A stretch of 64,000 nucleotides of DNA, from contig JAKVOZ010000003.1 of the NCBI GenBank assembly GCA_022482545.1, positions 96,285 to 160,284 of the forward strand, read 5' to 3'. Position 1 is the stretch's first letter; each line of letters begins with the position of its first letter. The notes under the pieces were generated by a model. It saw only the letters and a list, made by a program, of their open reading frames with translations. It was not told the origin of the DNA and made no database searches. Shown here in pieces: positions 8,630-17,312 of the stretch. The translations under genes and the position numbers were made by a program. This DNA is from Bacteroidales bacterium. GTDB taxonomy: Bacteria > Bacteroidota > Bacteroidia > Bacteroidales > P3.

Positions 8630-9166
8630 ATGGAAGAATACAAAATAAAAGATAGAGTTTTTTGTAAATATATTCCAAGCGATGAACTTGAAACAATAAC
8701 TAATAAGATAAGTAAGCAGATAAACATTGATTATAAAGATAAAGAGATAATGTTTATTGTTGTTCTTAATGGTGCTTTTATGTTTGCATCTGATTTATTT
8801 AAAAAGATTGAAGGCAAGGCTAAGATAAGTTTTGTTAAACTTTCTTCTTATTCTGGAAATCAAACAACTGGCAAAGTTAGAGAATTAATAGGATTGAATG
8901 AAGACATTAAAGACAAAGACGTTATTATTGTAGAAGACATTATTGATACAGGAATAACAATGGAAAATCTTTTAAAAAAACTTTCTTCTTATAAACCAAA
9001 GACATTAGAGATTGCAACATTAATGTTTAAACCTCATCGTTTTATGAAAGACTATCCAATAAAATATATAGGAAAAGATATAGAAGATGAATTTATTATT
9101 GGTTATGGTTTTGATTATGATGGTTATGGTAGAAATCTTAAAGATATTTATCAAGAAAAGAAATAA
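8630..9166 (+). CDS. hpt: Hypoxanthine phosphoribosyltransferase
   Basis: Purine salvage: joins hypoxanthine or guanine to PRPP to give IMP or GMP. 178 residues with the PRPP-binding motif VIIVEDIIDTG (98-108) and the flexible-loop segment VKLSSYSG. It follows punA, which supplies free bases, and precedes adk. A TAnnTTTG element 20 bp upstream suggests its own transcription start. Confidence 0.93.
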   Translation: MEEYKIKDRVFCKYIPSDELETITNKISKQINIDYKDKEIMFIVVLNGAFMFASDLFKKIEGKAKISFVKLSSYSGNQTTGKVRELIGLNEDIKDKDVIIVEDIIDTGITMENLLKKLSSYKPKTLEIATLMFKPHRFMKDYPIKYIGKDIEDEFIIGYGFDYDGYGRNLKDIYQEKK

Positions 9167-9181
9167 AAAATATATAAAAAT

Positions 9182-9754
9182 ATGAAAAACATAATTCTAT
9201 TTGGAGCCCCTGGCGCAGGAAAAGGAACTCAAAGCAAGATGCTTGTAGAAAAATATGATTTAGCATATATCTCTACTGGCGAAATACTTAGAAATGAAAT
9301 AAAAAACAAAACTTCTCTTGGATTAAAAGCAAAAGAAGTAATGGATAAAGGTATGTTTGTTAGCGATGATATTATTGTTGGAATGATAACTAACTTCATT
9401 GAAAAGAATCATAACAAAGGTATTCTTCTTGACGGCTTTCCTCGTACAGTTGTTCAAGCAGAAGAATTAGATGATATTTTAAAAAATACTCATCGTGAAA
9501 ATCATCTTTTGGTTCTTTCATTAAATGTTCCGAAAGAAGAACTTATGAGAAGACTTTTGAAAAGAGCAGAGATAGAAGGTAGAACAGATGATAATGAACA
9601 AACAATAAAAGAGCGTTTTAATCAATATGAAACAAAGACACTTCCTGTTGCAGAGTTTTATAAGAAAAAACAAGGAGTATATTTTGAAGTTAATGGAATA
9701 GGAACGCTTGAACAAGCATTTGTTCATTTGTGTGAGATAATAGATAAAAATTAA
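9182..9754 (+). CDS. adk: Adenylate kinase (short form)
   Basis: Converts AMP plus ATP to two ADP. The P-loop is GAPGAGKGTQ (8-17), followed by STGEILR, GFPRT and RTDD. At 190 residues it is the short type with a reduced LID and no zinc-finger cysteines, as usual in Bacteroidetes. It starts 15 bp after hpt and is followed by obgE. Confidence 0.95.
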   Translation: MKNIILFGAPGAGKGTQSKMLVEKYDLAYISTGEILRNEIKNKTSLGLKAKEVMDKGMFVSDDIIVGMITNFIEKNHNKGILLDGFPRTVVQAEELDDILKNTHRENHLLVLSLNVPKEELMRRLLKRAEIEGRTDDNEQTIKERFNQYETKTLPVAEFYKKKQGVYFEVNGIGTLEQAFVHLCEIIDKN

Positions 9755-9770
9755 ATAAAAAAGAAAAAAA

Positions 9771-10760
9771 TTGACATCAAATTTTATAGATTACGTAAAG
9801 ATATTCTTTCGTTCTGGTAAAGGAGGAAAAGGTTCAATGCACTTACTTCGTACCAAAGGTAATGCCAAAGGTGGTCCTGACGGAGGAGATGGAGGAAGAG
9901 GTGGACATATAATATTAAAAGGTAATAGCCAGCTTTGGACTCTTTTGCATTTAAAATATACTAAACATGTTTTTGCAGAAAATGGTGGTGATGGTGGAGA
10001 AAACCGTCTTCATGGTAAGAATGGCAAAGATATGATTGTTCAAGTACCTCTTGGAACTATATGCAAAGATCCTGAAACAGGAGAAATAGATTGTGAAGTA
10101 ATAGAAGATGGACAAGAAGTTGTTGTACTTAATGGCGGAAGAGGAGGAAAAGGTAATGATTTCTTCAAAAGTTCTACTATGCGTACGCCTCGTTTTTCTC
10201 AACCTGGTGAAGATGGTATTGAGTGTTGGAAAATACTTGAACTAAAAATACTTGCCGATGTAGGTTTAGTCGGTTTTCCTAATGCTGGAAAATCTACTCT
10301 TTTGTCCGTTGTTTCGGCAGCAAAGCCAGAAATTGCCAACTATCCTTTTACTACTCTTGTACCTAATCTTGGTATAGTAAAATATAGAGATGATAAGAGT
10401 TTCGTTATGGCTGATATTCCTGGTATTATTGAAGGAGCAAGCGAAGGCAAAGGCTTAGGTTTACGTTTTCTTCGCCATATTGAAAGAAATTCTATTCTTT
10501 TGTTTATGGTCCCTGCTGAATGCGAAGATATTAAAAAAGAATATGAAATATTACTTAATGAACTTGGAAAATATAATCCTTTTCTTATGCAAAAAGACCG
10601 CTTGTTGGCAATAACTAAATGCGACCTTATTGATGAGAAAACAATGAATGATATAAAGAAAAACTTAAAATTAGATATTGATACTGTGTTTATTTCTTCT
10701 GTTTCTGGACTTGGAATAATGGAGTTGAAAGATAAAATATATAGTAAGTTAAATAATTAA
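9771..10760 (+). CDS. obgE: Obg-family GTPase
   Basis: GTPase for late 50S ribosome assembly and growth control. The glycine-rich Obg fold (about 1-158) is clear, with [20 protein letters not shown] and [10 protein letters not shown]; the G domain follows with G1 GFPNAGKST (168-176), [10 protein letters not shown] and TKCD. 329 residues, no C-terminal OCT extension. The start is a TTG at 9771: no in-frame ATG lies between it and upstream stops, and homologues begin at NFIDYVKI. It is probably co-transcribed with adk. Confidence 0.94.
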   Translation: MTSNFIDYVKIFFRSGKGGKGSMHLLRTKGNAKGGPDGGDGGRGGHIILKGNSQLWTLLHLKYTKHVFAENGGDGGENRLHGKNGKDMIVQVPLGTICKDPETGEIDCEVIEDGQEVVVLNGGRGGKGNDFFKSSTMRTPRFSQPGEDGIECWKILELKILADVGLVGFPNAGKSTLLSVVSAAKPEIANYPFTTLVPNLGIVKYRDDKSFVMADIPGIIEGASEGKGLGLRFLRHIERNSILLFMVPAECEDIKKEYEILLNELGKYNPFLMQKDRLLAITKCDLIDEKTMNDIKKNLKLDIDTVFISSVSGLGIMELKDKIYSKLNN

Positions 10761-10763
10761 ACT

Positions 10764-11393
10764 ATGTCAGATAATATCCTTTCATTAGATACCAATTTAT
10801 TTTGCTTAATAAATCATTGCAGAAATTCATTCTTTGATTTTATTTTTAGTGTTTTATCTTGGCATCTTTGTATTGGTGTTATTGTTGCAATAATTACTCT
10901 TTATGTTATATATAAAAAAGAGTTTAAATTTTGGTATGTTTATATTATTCTTATTGGGCTTTGTTTCTTACTTTCAGATAGAAGCAGTGTAATATTCTTT
11001 AAAGATGTTTTTCATCGTCTTCGTCCATCTCACGCACTTAATAATGCTATAACTTTAAAGATTTCTCATTTTCATTATGTTTATGATAATAAAGGAGGTT
11101 TGTATGGTTTTGTTTCATCTCATTGTGCTAATGTTTTTTCCATCATAAGTTTGATGAGTTTGATTATGGTAAAACAAGCGAAGAATAAGATTGAAAAAAG
11201 AAAAAGTATTATTTTTGTTTCAATAATAGGTTTTTGGGGAATAATGGTTGGTTATTCAAGAATTTATTGTGGTTATCATTACCCTGGTGATGTTGTTTGC
11301 GGTTCAATTCTTGGAATACTAATTGGTTTTTTACTATATTTTCTTTACACAAAAATAATACGCTATCTTAATAGTAATAAAACGAAGAAATAA
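10764..11393 (+). CDS. PAP2-family membrane phosphatase
   Basis: Integral membrane phosphatase of 209 residues. The three PAP2 signatures are visible: KX6RP as K80 to P88, an SSH at 118-120, and SRX5HX3D with R166, H172 and D176. Such enzymes dephosphorylate undecaprenyl pyrophosphate, phosphatidylglycerol phosphate or lipid A; the substrate cannot be chosen here. Its last codons (N-K-T-K-K-stop) are supplied by one of the 21-bp repeat units that begins at 11379, so the repeat has become the gene's 3' end. Confidence 0.85.
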   Translation: MSDNILSLDTNLFCLINHCRNSFFDFIFSVLSWHLCIGVIVAIITLYVIYKKEFKFWYVYIILIGLCFLLSDRSSVIFFKDVFHRLRPSHALNNAITLKISHFHYVYDNKGGLYGFVSSHCANVFSIISLMSLIMVKQAKNKIEKRKSIIFVSIIGFWGIMVGYSRIYCGYHYPGDVVCGSILGILIGFLLYFLYTKIIRYLNSNKTKK

Positions 11394-11438
11394 TTGATTA
11401 AATTCAAAAGATAAAAAAATAAAACGAAGAAATAATTG
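11379..11438 (+). repeat. 21-bp modular array, three units, at the PAP2-Fic junction
   Basis: The 18-mer AAAACGAAGAAATAATTG occurs at 11379 and again at 11421, exactly 42 bp (2 x 21) apart, with an unrelated 21-bp unit containing ATTCAAAAGATA between. The same 18-mer begins the tmRNA terminator at 45417. The array covers the stop codon of the phosphatase and ends 4 bp before the Fic start. Confidence 0.75.
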
Positions 11439-11442
11439 CGAT

Positions 11443-12564
11443 ATGTATAAGATTCCAATTTTGCCATTAAAAAAAGATTTAGATACAATATCTATTTTGA
11501 AACAGTTAAATAAATCTAATCGCAAATTAGCTGAGTTAAAAGGTGTAGCATTAACTATTCCTAATGAGAATATATTAATAAATACTCTTATTTTACAAGA
11601 AGCGAAAGATAGTTCCGCAATAGAGAATATAATTACGACTAACGATGAACTTTATAAAGCAGAAGTAGATTTAAAGAACTTTGCTATATCTTCTTCAACA
11701 AAAGAAGTACTTTATTATTCTGATGCTTTAAAACATGGATTTGACTCTATTCGTAGGAACAAACTATTATCTCTATCAATAATAAAAGATATTCAAGCAA
11801 CAATAGTTCATAATGATGCTGGTTTTAGGAGTGTTGCAGGCACAAATCTTCAAAACCAAAATAAAGATATTGTTTATACTCCACCACAAAGCAAAGATGA
11901 AATAGAAAAATATATGACAAATTTAGAGATTTTTATTAATGATGATTCTATTTCTGATATAGACCCTCTTATAAAAATGGCTATTATCCATCATCAATTT
12001 GAAAGTATTCATCCCTTTTATGATGGTAATGGAAGAACAGGACGTATTATAAATGTATTATACTTAGTTATGAAAAATCTTTTAGACCTTCCTATTTTAT
12101 ACCTAAGTAGATATATTATAGAAAATAAGTCTGAATACTATAAGTTATTACAAGATGTTCGTGATAAAGAGTCTTGGGAAGATTGGATATTATTTATTTT
12201 GAAAGCAGTTGAACAAACTGCGTCTCAAACAATAGTTTTGGTAAAAGAAATAGGGCAGATAATGCAGGAATACAAAATGAAAATGCGTCCATTAATGGGA
12301 ACTAAATATAGTCATGCACTATTAAATAATCTTTTCTATCATCCATATACAAAAATAGAATTTGTAGAAAAAGAATTGAAAGTAAGTAGATTGACAGCAA
12401 CTAACTATTTGAATATATTAGCAGAAAACAATTTCGTAACTAAAACAAAAATAGGGAGAAGCAACTATTACCTAAATACAGAACTAATAAATTTATTAAC
12501 TAATCGCAATATAAAAGAAACAGAAGTAAAAGATACAATAGAATCTATAACAAACATTTTTTAG
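11443..12564 (+). CDS. Fic-domain protein (probable AMP transferase) with N-terminal inhibitory helix
   Basis: Fic enzymes transfer AMP or related groups to target proteins. The catalytic motif HPFYDGNGRTGR is intact at 190-201. The N-terminal region has the autoinhibitory pattern S-x3-E-N (S57, E61, N62), so the protein should be self-restrained. The C-terminal 90 residues look like a winged-helix DNA-binding domain (VEKELKVSRLTATNYLNIL), as in the Fic/DOC proteins with the N-terminal Fic_N domain. No antitoxin gene adjoins. It begins 49 bp after the PAP2 gene, with a repeat array in between. Confidence 0.88.
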   Translation: MYKIPILPLKKDLDTISILKQLNKSNRKLAELKGVALTIPNENILINTLILQEAKDSSAIENIITTNDELYKAEVDLKNFAISSSTKEVLYYSDALKHGFDSIRRNKLLSLSIIKDIQATIVHNDAGFRSVAGTNLQNQNKDIVYTPPQSKDEIEKYMTNLEIFINDDSISDIDPLIKMAIIHHQFESIHPFYDGNGRTGRIINVLYLVMKNLLDLPILYLSRYIIENKSEYYKLLQDVRDKESWEDWILFILKAVEQTASQTIVLVKEIGQIMQEYKMKMRPLMGTKYSHALLNNLFYHPYTKIEFVEKELKVSRLTATNYLNILAENNFVTKTKIGRSNYYLNTELINLLTNRNIKETEVKDTIESITNIF

Positions 12565-12685
12565 ATGATATGTATAAAAATTTTAAATTATTATATACGT
12601 TGAGTTTGATATAATTAAAAAAGAGAAATTTCTATACATAATTAATTCTAATAAGATATAATTTATTAAAAAATAAAAAAAGAAA

Positions 12686-14182
12686 ATGAGCGATATTAAA
12701 CGTCTAGCAGGACAAACAGCAATATATGGAATACCAACAATCGTCGGTAGGTTTTTGAATTATTTTCTCGTACCTTTATATACTTACAACATTGCAACAC
12801 AAGATTATGGCGTGGTAAGTGAACTTTATGCTTATGTGTCGTTTCTTATGATTATATTAACATATGGAATGGAAACTGCTTTCTTTCGTTTTTCGCAAGA
12901 TAATGATAAAAGTGTGGTTTATAATACAGCTTTGCTTTCTCTCTTTACTTCTTCTTCTCTTTTTCTTATCATAACTTTCATTTGCTTAAATCCTATATGT
13001 TCTGCCTTAGAATACTCCGACCATAAAACCTATATTGTATTGTTTCTTTTGATTCTTGCCTTAGATTCTTTACGTGCAATACCGTATGCCTTACTCCGTA
13101 GAGAAAACAAACCTAAGAGATTTGCTTTTGTTAAGAGTATAGATATATTTTCTAATATCTTTCTTAATCTTTTCTTTATTGCTCTTTGCCCAACGTTATA
13201 TAAAAGTGGCAATATTCTTATAACGCCATGGTTTAATCCTAACGACTTAGTACTTTATATCTTTGTATCTAATCTTATGGCGTCTTCCATTTCATTTCTT
13301 CTTTTGATGCCGGAATATATGCAGTTCAAAACCAAGTTTGATTTCAAGTTATTAAAGAAGATGCTTTCTTATGGTTTCCCTGTTATGATAGGAGGATTAG
13401 CAGGAATGGTTAATGAGACTTTTGACAGAATAGCATTAAAACATTTAGTTAGTATTCCAGAAACATTAACTACCGCAAAAGAAATATCTGCATATAAAAT
13501 GAGTCAGATAGGTATTTATGGAGCATGTTATAAGTTGTCTATTGTTATATCGTTGTTCATTCAAGCGTTTAAATTTGCTGCCGAGCCTTTCTTTTTCTCT
13601 AAGATGAAACTAAAAGATGCCAAACAATCATATTCTAATATTATGACAGCGTTTGTTCTTTTTCTTTGTTTAATCTTTCTTGTAGTTATGGGCTACATAG
13701 ACATCTTTAAATACTTTATGGGCAAGGCTTATAGAGTTGGAATCATTGTTGTACCTATTCTTCTTATGGCAAATATCTTCTTAGGCATTTATTATAACCT
13801 TAGTATATGGTACAAAGTAACTGACAAAACAAGATGGGGAGCATATATCTCTCTTATTGGTGCTGGATTAACGCTTATTGGTAATTATCTTTTAGTACCT
13901 CTTATTGGTTATGTTGGTGCTGCTATAACTACACTTGTTTGTTATTTTACTATTGCAGTTCTTTGCTATCTTATTGGACAACATTTCTATCCAGTAAATT
14001 ACAAAATAAAGAAGATTATCTTTTATCTTGCCTTTGCATTAGTTACTTATGGGCTTATGTATTTAATAAGTCAAGTAATACCTAATAAATATATTTGTCT
14101 TGTTATTAATACTATCTTTATTGGTTTATATATCTTCATTGCTTACAAGAAAGATATTCGCAAGATGATTAAAGAAAGATAG
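12686..14182 (+). CDS. Polysaccharide flippase of the MOP superfamily (Wzx-like)
   Basis: 498-residue polytopic membrane protein with about 12-14 hydrophobic segments. It starts GQTAIYGIPTIVGRFLNYFLVPLYT, a pattern seen in oligosaccharide/O-antigen flippases of Bacteroidetes. By family it moves lipid-linked sugars across the inner membrane. There are no glycosyltransferases beside it, so its substrate is unknown. It follows the Fic gene by 121 bp in which I see no clear promoter. Confidence 0.85.
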   Translation: MSDIKRLAGQTAIYGIPTIVGRFLNYFLVPLYTYNIATQDYGVVSELYAYVSFLMIILTYGMETAFFRFSQDNDKSVVYNTALLSLFTSSSLFLIITFICLNPICSALEYSDHKTYIVLFLLILALDSLRAIPYALLRRENKPKRFAFVKSIDIFSNIFLNLFFIALCPTLYKSGNILITPWFNPNDLVLYIFVSNLMASSISFLLLMPEYMQFKTKFDFKLLKKMLSYGFPVMIGGLAGMVNETFDRIALKHLVSIPETLTTAKEISAYKMSQIGIYGACYKLSIVISLFIQAFKFAAEPFFFSKMKLKDAKQSYSNIMTAFVLFLCLIFLVVMGYIDIFKYFMGKAYRVGIIVVPILLMANIFLGIYYNLSIWYKVTDKTRWGAYISLIGAGLTLIGNYLLVPLIGYVGAAITTLVCYFTIAVLCYLIGQHFYPVNYKIKKIIFYLAFALVTYGLMYLISQVIPNKYICLVINTIFIGLYIFIAYKKDIRKMIKER

Positions 14183-14193
14183 GGACATAACAC

Positions 14194-14230
14194 AAAAAAG
14201 AAGCAGAAGAGTATGCTTGTCTTCTGCTTC
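14194..14230 (-). terminator. Intrinsic terminator of the sigma/anti-sigma/OM protein operon
   Basis: Perfect 11-bp stem GAAGCAGAAGA / TCTTCTGCTTC with a 9-base loop; on the leftward strand it is followed by six T. It lies 44 bp after the stop of the outer-membrane protein gene and between two converging genes. Confidence 0.8.
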
Positions 14231-14273
14231 ATACAAATTAAAATACACTATACTTTTTATTATGAAAAATTAC

Positions 14274-15896
14274 TTAAAAGCCAACTGATACTCCAAAAGA
14301 GTATGGATAAAGTGCTATCTCTCTATTGTCTTTAAACATATTTGTAAGAGATTGTTTCATATAGATAGTGTAGTCCTCAAAAACAATTCCAAATTGAAGG
14401 TCAAGTTTAACTGGTTTGAAATTATTGTATTTCGTTCCAAGACTCTCTTCTATTCTCTTTCCGCTATCGTCTTTATAATCTCTTTTAAATCCTGTGTGAG
14501 AAGTACGGAAGTTTAATCCACCAATAACACCACCAAATATTGAGAAGTCTTTATATACATTAAATTGAAGTAAGAGTGGCATTGTAATATAACGAGCAAC
14601 TAACTTGCATTTAGGATTATTCACTGTTTTATCTTCATTTATTCTGTACACCTCATTAGTCTTTATACAATTAACATCATTTGAAAAACGGAAGATATCA
14701 GATTCATAACCTAAACCAGTGTGAATAGCAAGCCAAGAAGTTGCATTAATCTTTACATCAAAACCTAAATTCCACCTCATTGAATGATTCATCTTTACAC
14801 TATAAGTTCCTTCTGGTCCAGAAAATAAATCATCAATACTGTTTACTTCTCTACTCCAACCAAGTCTACTAACACCAACCTTTGGCTCAACTTCTACTAT
14901 ATCTCTATGATTATATCCTGATTTCTTTCCCTTAAAATACTTATTTAAACTTGTTTTATCTTTCCATACGCCATCATTTGTTGCATCCTCTTCTGTATTT
15001 ATACTATCTATCTTAAAATTACCACTAATTGTTATATCATCATTTTTATTATTATCCAATTCTCCAACATATCCATTCATTGTTATATGGCTTGTCCCTG
15101 TTCCATGAATAGTAAGTTTCTTTATATCCACACTATCTAAATCAACAGAACAACCATCACTTAAATATAAATCTAATGAAGATAGTTTTGTAAGACCTTT
15201 TATTTGTAAATAAGAGTCGCTGCCCATTGTAACGTTTAAAGAATTTCCGTCTATCCCTTTATAGATATGTGTACCACATCCTTCTCCCATACTAATAGAT
15301 TCTAATGTATCAAAAATAATTGTTGCTGCTTCTTCTGCTGCTAATGTTATACTATTTTCTTTTTTATCACTTGTTAATGATTTTAAATTCATATAATTAT
15401 ATTTATTCTTATTCTTATATGAATTTGTATCAACATTCTTTTTCTGTAATAAATACAATTCAGCGTCTTCTCCTACATTTACATTTGAAAGATGTGTTTC
15501 TAAAAGAGTACTATTATCTAATGGATTATAATCTCTTCTTGCTTTAACTGTTAGATTATTTAACTTCATCTTATTTGTTTTATTAAATGCAGAATCCATT
15601 GCCTTATCTATTACTTGAAGACTATCTAACATATTAGCAAATTTTAAAAGATCTCCTTCTGCCGATTGTAAAGAATCTACATCAACTTTAATATTACGGA
15701 AAATATAAATATGTTTTTGCCCATTTGTTTTTGATTGTAAAGAATCAGGATTCTCATTTAGTAAAGCAAGTAATGTTGTTTGTACTGCATTATTTATTTG
15801 TCCATCTGTATTTGGTAAATATATTGTATCTTGTGCTTGTATTTTAACAGCAAACAATGATACTACTGCTAAAAGAATTAAACTTAGTTTTTTCAT
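14274..15896 (-). CDS. Secreted protein with a GIN-like head and C-terminal outer-membrane barrel
   Basis: 540 residues with a signal peptide (1-21, cleaved near IQA-QDT). The middle (about 115-310) is a run of short beta strands with repeated polar turns, such as LDLYLSDGCSVDLDSVDIKKLTIHGTGTSHI, resembling the GIN/DUF2807 beta-helical head found in Bacteroidetes envelope proteins. The last 200 residues alternate like an outer-membrane beta-barrel (VGVSRLGWSREV, WLAIHTGLGYES, final FGVSVGF). It is the third gene of an operon with an ECF sigma factor and membrane anti-sigma, so it may be the surface effector or sensor of that system. No close family name can be given. Confidence 0.6.
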   Translation of the reverse strand: MKKLSLILLAVVSLFAVKIQAQDTIYLPNTDGQINNAVQTTLLALLNENPDSLQSKTNGQKHIYIFRNIKVDVDSLQSAEGDLLKFANMLDSLQVIDKAMDSAFNKTNKMKLNNLTVKARRDYNPLDNSTLLETHLSNVNVGEDAELYLLQKKNVDTNSYKNKNKYNYMNLKSLTSDKKENSITLAAEEAATIIFDTLESISMGEGCGTHIYKGIDGNSLNVTMGSDSYLQIKGLTKLSSLDLYLSDGCSVDLDSVDIKKLTIHGTGTSHITMNGYVGELDNNKNDDITISGNFKIDSINTEEDATNDGVWKDKTSLNKYFKGKKSGYNHRDIVEVEPKVGVSRLGWSREVNSIDDLFSGPEGTYSVKMNHSMRWNLGFDVKINATSWLAIHTGLGYESDIFRFSNDVNCIKTNEVYRINEDKTVNNPKCKLVARYITMPLLLQFNVYKDFSIFGGVIGGLNFRTSHTGFKRDYKDDSGKRIEESLGTKYNNFKPVKLDLQFGIVFEDYTIYMKQSLTNMFKDNREIALYPYSFGVSVGF

Positions 15897-15922
15897 TTTC
15901 TTTATATATTTTTTATAAATTA

Positions 15923-16666
15923 TTAATTTCTACTTGCAAATAAAAGGTTCTTTGCTTTTTCTTTCAACTCTTGATACGAAGACTTTATGTTTTTGTAAGT
16001 CTGAGCTATCTCATCAACCGCACTCTTTTGAGGATTTCTTATCATAAGCAACTGATATGGTATAGAGTCTTGTTTTTGCTCTTGCTCTTGTCCCCTTGGT
16101 TGAAAAACTACTATTATATCATTTGCTGTATCCTTTGTTTTTTGTATGTTTTCTGCTAAAAGATTATCATTTTTTGTGGCAATATTTTTGTCATTTTTTA
16201 CTTCAACATTTTGTGTCGCTGTGTTAGCAAAATATTTCTTCGTTTTATTTGAATAAGTCTTTGATTTAGTAAAATATTTCTTCGTTTTATTTTGATAACT
16301 CTTAATAGTGTCGTTTTCAATGGTTTGTTTTGCCATAAATTTCTCTTGTTTTTCAATAGTATCTTTAACAAAAACTCCTCTTCCAACAAAGAAAAGCAAC
16401 AAGAAAACAGCAGCAATAGATACAGAATAAGTGATTGCTTTATAAATAACAATATGTGGCTTATGGTAAAGAGTATGTTTTTCTTCAAACACAAGGTCTT
16501 TTTCTGGTACAACTTTAATATCGGGGTCGTAATCTTTAAGTAAAGAAGCAAACTCTGGGTTCTTTTTCACAAAATCCATAACTTCTTTCTTCTCATCTTC
16601 ATTAAGGTTGCCCTCAACAAAGTCTAAAAAATACGCCTCAATGTTATCTTTATTTATCTTGTTCAT
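15923..16666 (-). CDS. Membrane-anchored anti-sigma factor candidate
   Basis: The N-terminus (MNKINKDNIEAYFLDFVEGN) followed by LNEDEKKEVMDFVKKNPEFA is the anti-sigma domain seen next to Bacteroidetes ECF factors. One membrane helix follows (about residues 77-96), then a lysine-rich periplasmic part. That part contains a 7-residue repeat with two copies of NKTKKYF, encoded by the intergenic-type 21-bp repeat at 16229-16304. The start at 16666 lies 7 bp after the sigma stop and matches the domain; an earlier ATG at 16687 would add seven residues and overlap the sigma gene. Presumed to hold the sigma factor at the membrane until a signal is received. Confidence 0.7.
   Translation of the reverse strand: MNKINKDNIEAYFLDFVEGNLNEDEKKEVMDFVKKNPEFASLLKDYDPDIKVVPEKDLVFEEKHTLYHKPHIVIYKAITYSVSIAAVFLLLFFVGRGVFVKDTIEKQEKFMAKQTIENDTIKSYQNKTKKYFTKSKTYSNKTKKYFANTATQNVEVKNDKNIATKNDNLLAENIQKTKDTANDIIVVFQPRGQEQEQKQDSIPYQLLMIRNPQKSAVDEIAQTYKNIKSSYQELKEKAKNLLFASRN
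16229..16304 (-). repeat. 21-bp modular array inside the anti-sigma coding region
   Basis: The 20-mer AAAATATTTCTTCGTTTTAT occurs at 16229 and 16271 (42 bp = 2 x 21 apart) and is identical to an intergenic copy at 30101-30120. Because 21 is a multiple of three, it reads in frame as a heptad repeat (NKTKKYF twice, TKSKTYS between). Confidence 0.8.
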
Positions 16667-16673
16667 ATCGTTT

Positions 16674-17147
16674 TTATTTTTCCTCAATTTTATTTATCAT
16701 ATCTTTCATCTTTGTCCTTGCACGAAAGATATTTATCTTCACATCTTCTTCTGTAATATTCATAATCTTTGCAATTTCTTTATAAGAGTAACCTTCATAA
16801 TCACGAAGAAGAAGACTTTGTTTTTGTTTATCTGGCAAAAAAGCCATAAGTTTTGTTAGCATCTGATTTAAATCATAAGTAGTTGATGTGGCATAAAAAG
16901 TTGGTTTATCAAGTGTTTGTTTCAAGTTATTATATTTAAGAGTGTTTATCATAGTATTGTGAGCCGTTTGAAAAAGATAAGTCTTTGCTGTTTTATAATC
17001 CACACTTTGGCGTTTTTTCCAAAGGTTTAAGAAACTTTCTTGTAAGATATCCTTTGATAAGTCTTTATCCTGCAAGTTTTTCACAAGGTATCTAAACACA
17101 TTATCAGAGTAATCTTTTACGCAAGTATTGTATTCTCTTTCATTCAT
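16674..17147 (-). CDS. ECF RNA polymerase sigma factor
   Basis: 157 residues with sigma region 2 (about 15-75: RYLVKNLQDKDLSKDILQESFLNLWKKR) and region 4 helix-turn-helix (about 100-150: LPDKQKQSLLLRDYEGYSYKEIAKIMNITEEDV). It heads a three-gene operon with a membrane anti-sigma and an outer-membrane protein, the standard layout for envelope-signal ECF systems. No TAnnTTTG element lies upstream, so it may depend on its own promoter type. Confidence 0.9.
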   Translation of the reverse strand: MNEREYNTCVKDYSDNVFRYLVKNLQDKDLSKDILQESFLNLWKKRQSVDYKTAKTYLFQTAHNTMINTLKYNNLKQTLDKPTFYATSTTYDLNQMLTKLMAFLPDKQKQSLLLRDYEGYSYKEIAKIMNITEEDVKINIFRARTKMKDMINKIEEK

Positions 17148-17203
17148 CAGCCGTTTCTTTTCCTTTTTCTTTATTATAAGACAATCTAACCCTACAAAAA
17201 GTT

Positions 17204-17238
17204 ACAAAAAAATGCAAAAAAAATTAATTTTCTTGCAT
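17204..17238 (-). terminator. Probable terminator of serS
   Basis: Leftward, AATGCAA pairs with TTGCATT around an A/T-rich loop and is followed by seven T. It lies 75 bp beyond the serS stop, in the sigma-serS intergenic region. Confidence 0.5.
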
Positions 17239-17312
17239 TTTCTTCTTTTTTCTTTTAGTACAACCAAAACTAAATCTTCTTGTACTATCAGTACATCAGC
17301 AATGTATTATTT

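Noticed and set aside
11443..12564. Toxin-antitoxin pair around the Fic gene
   Set aside because: No separate antitoxin ORF; the inhibitory helix is in the protein itself.
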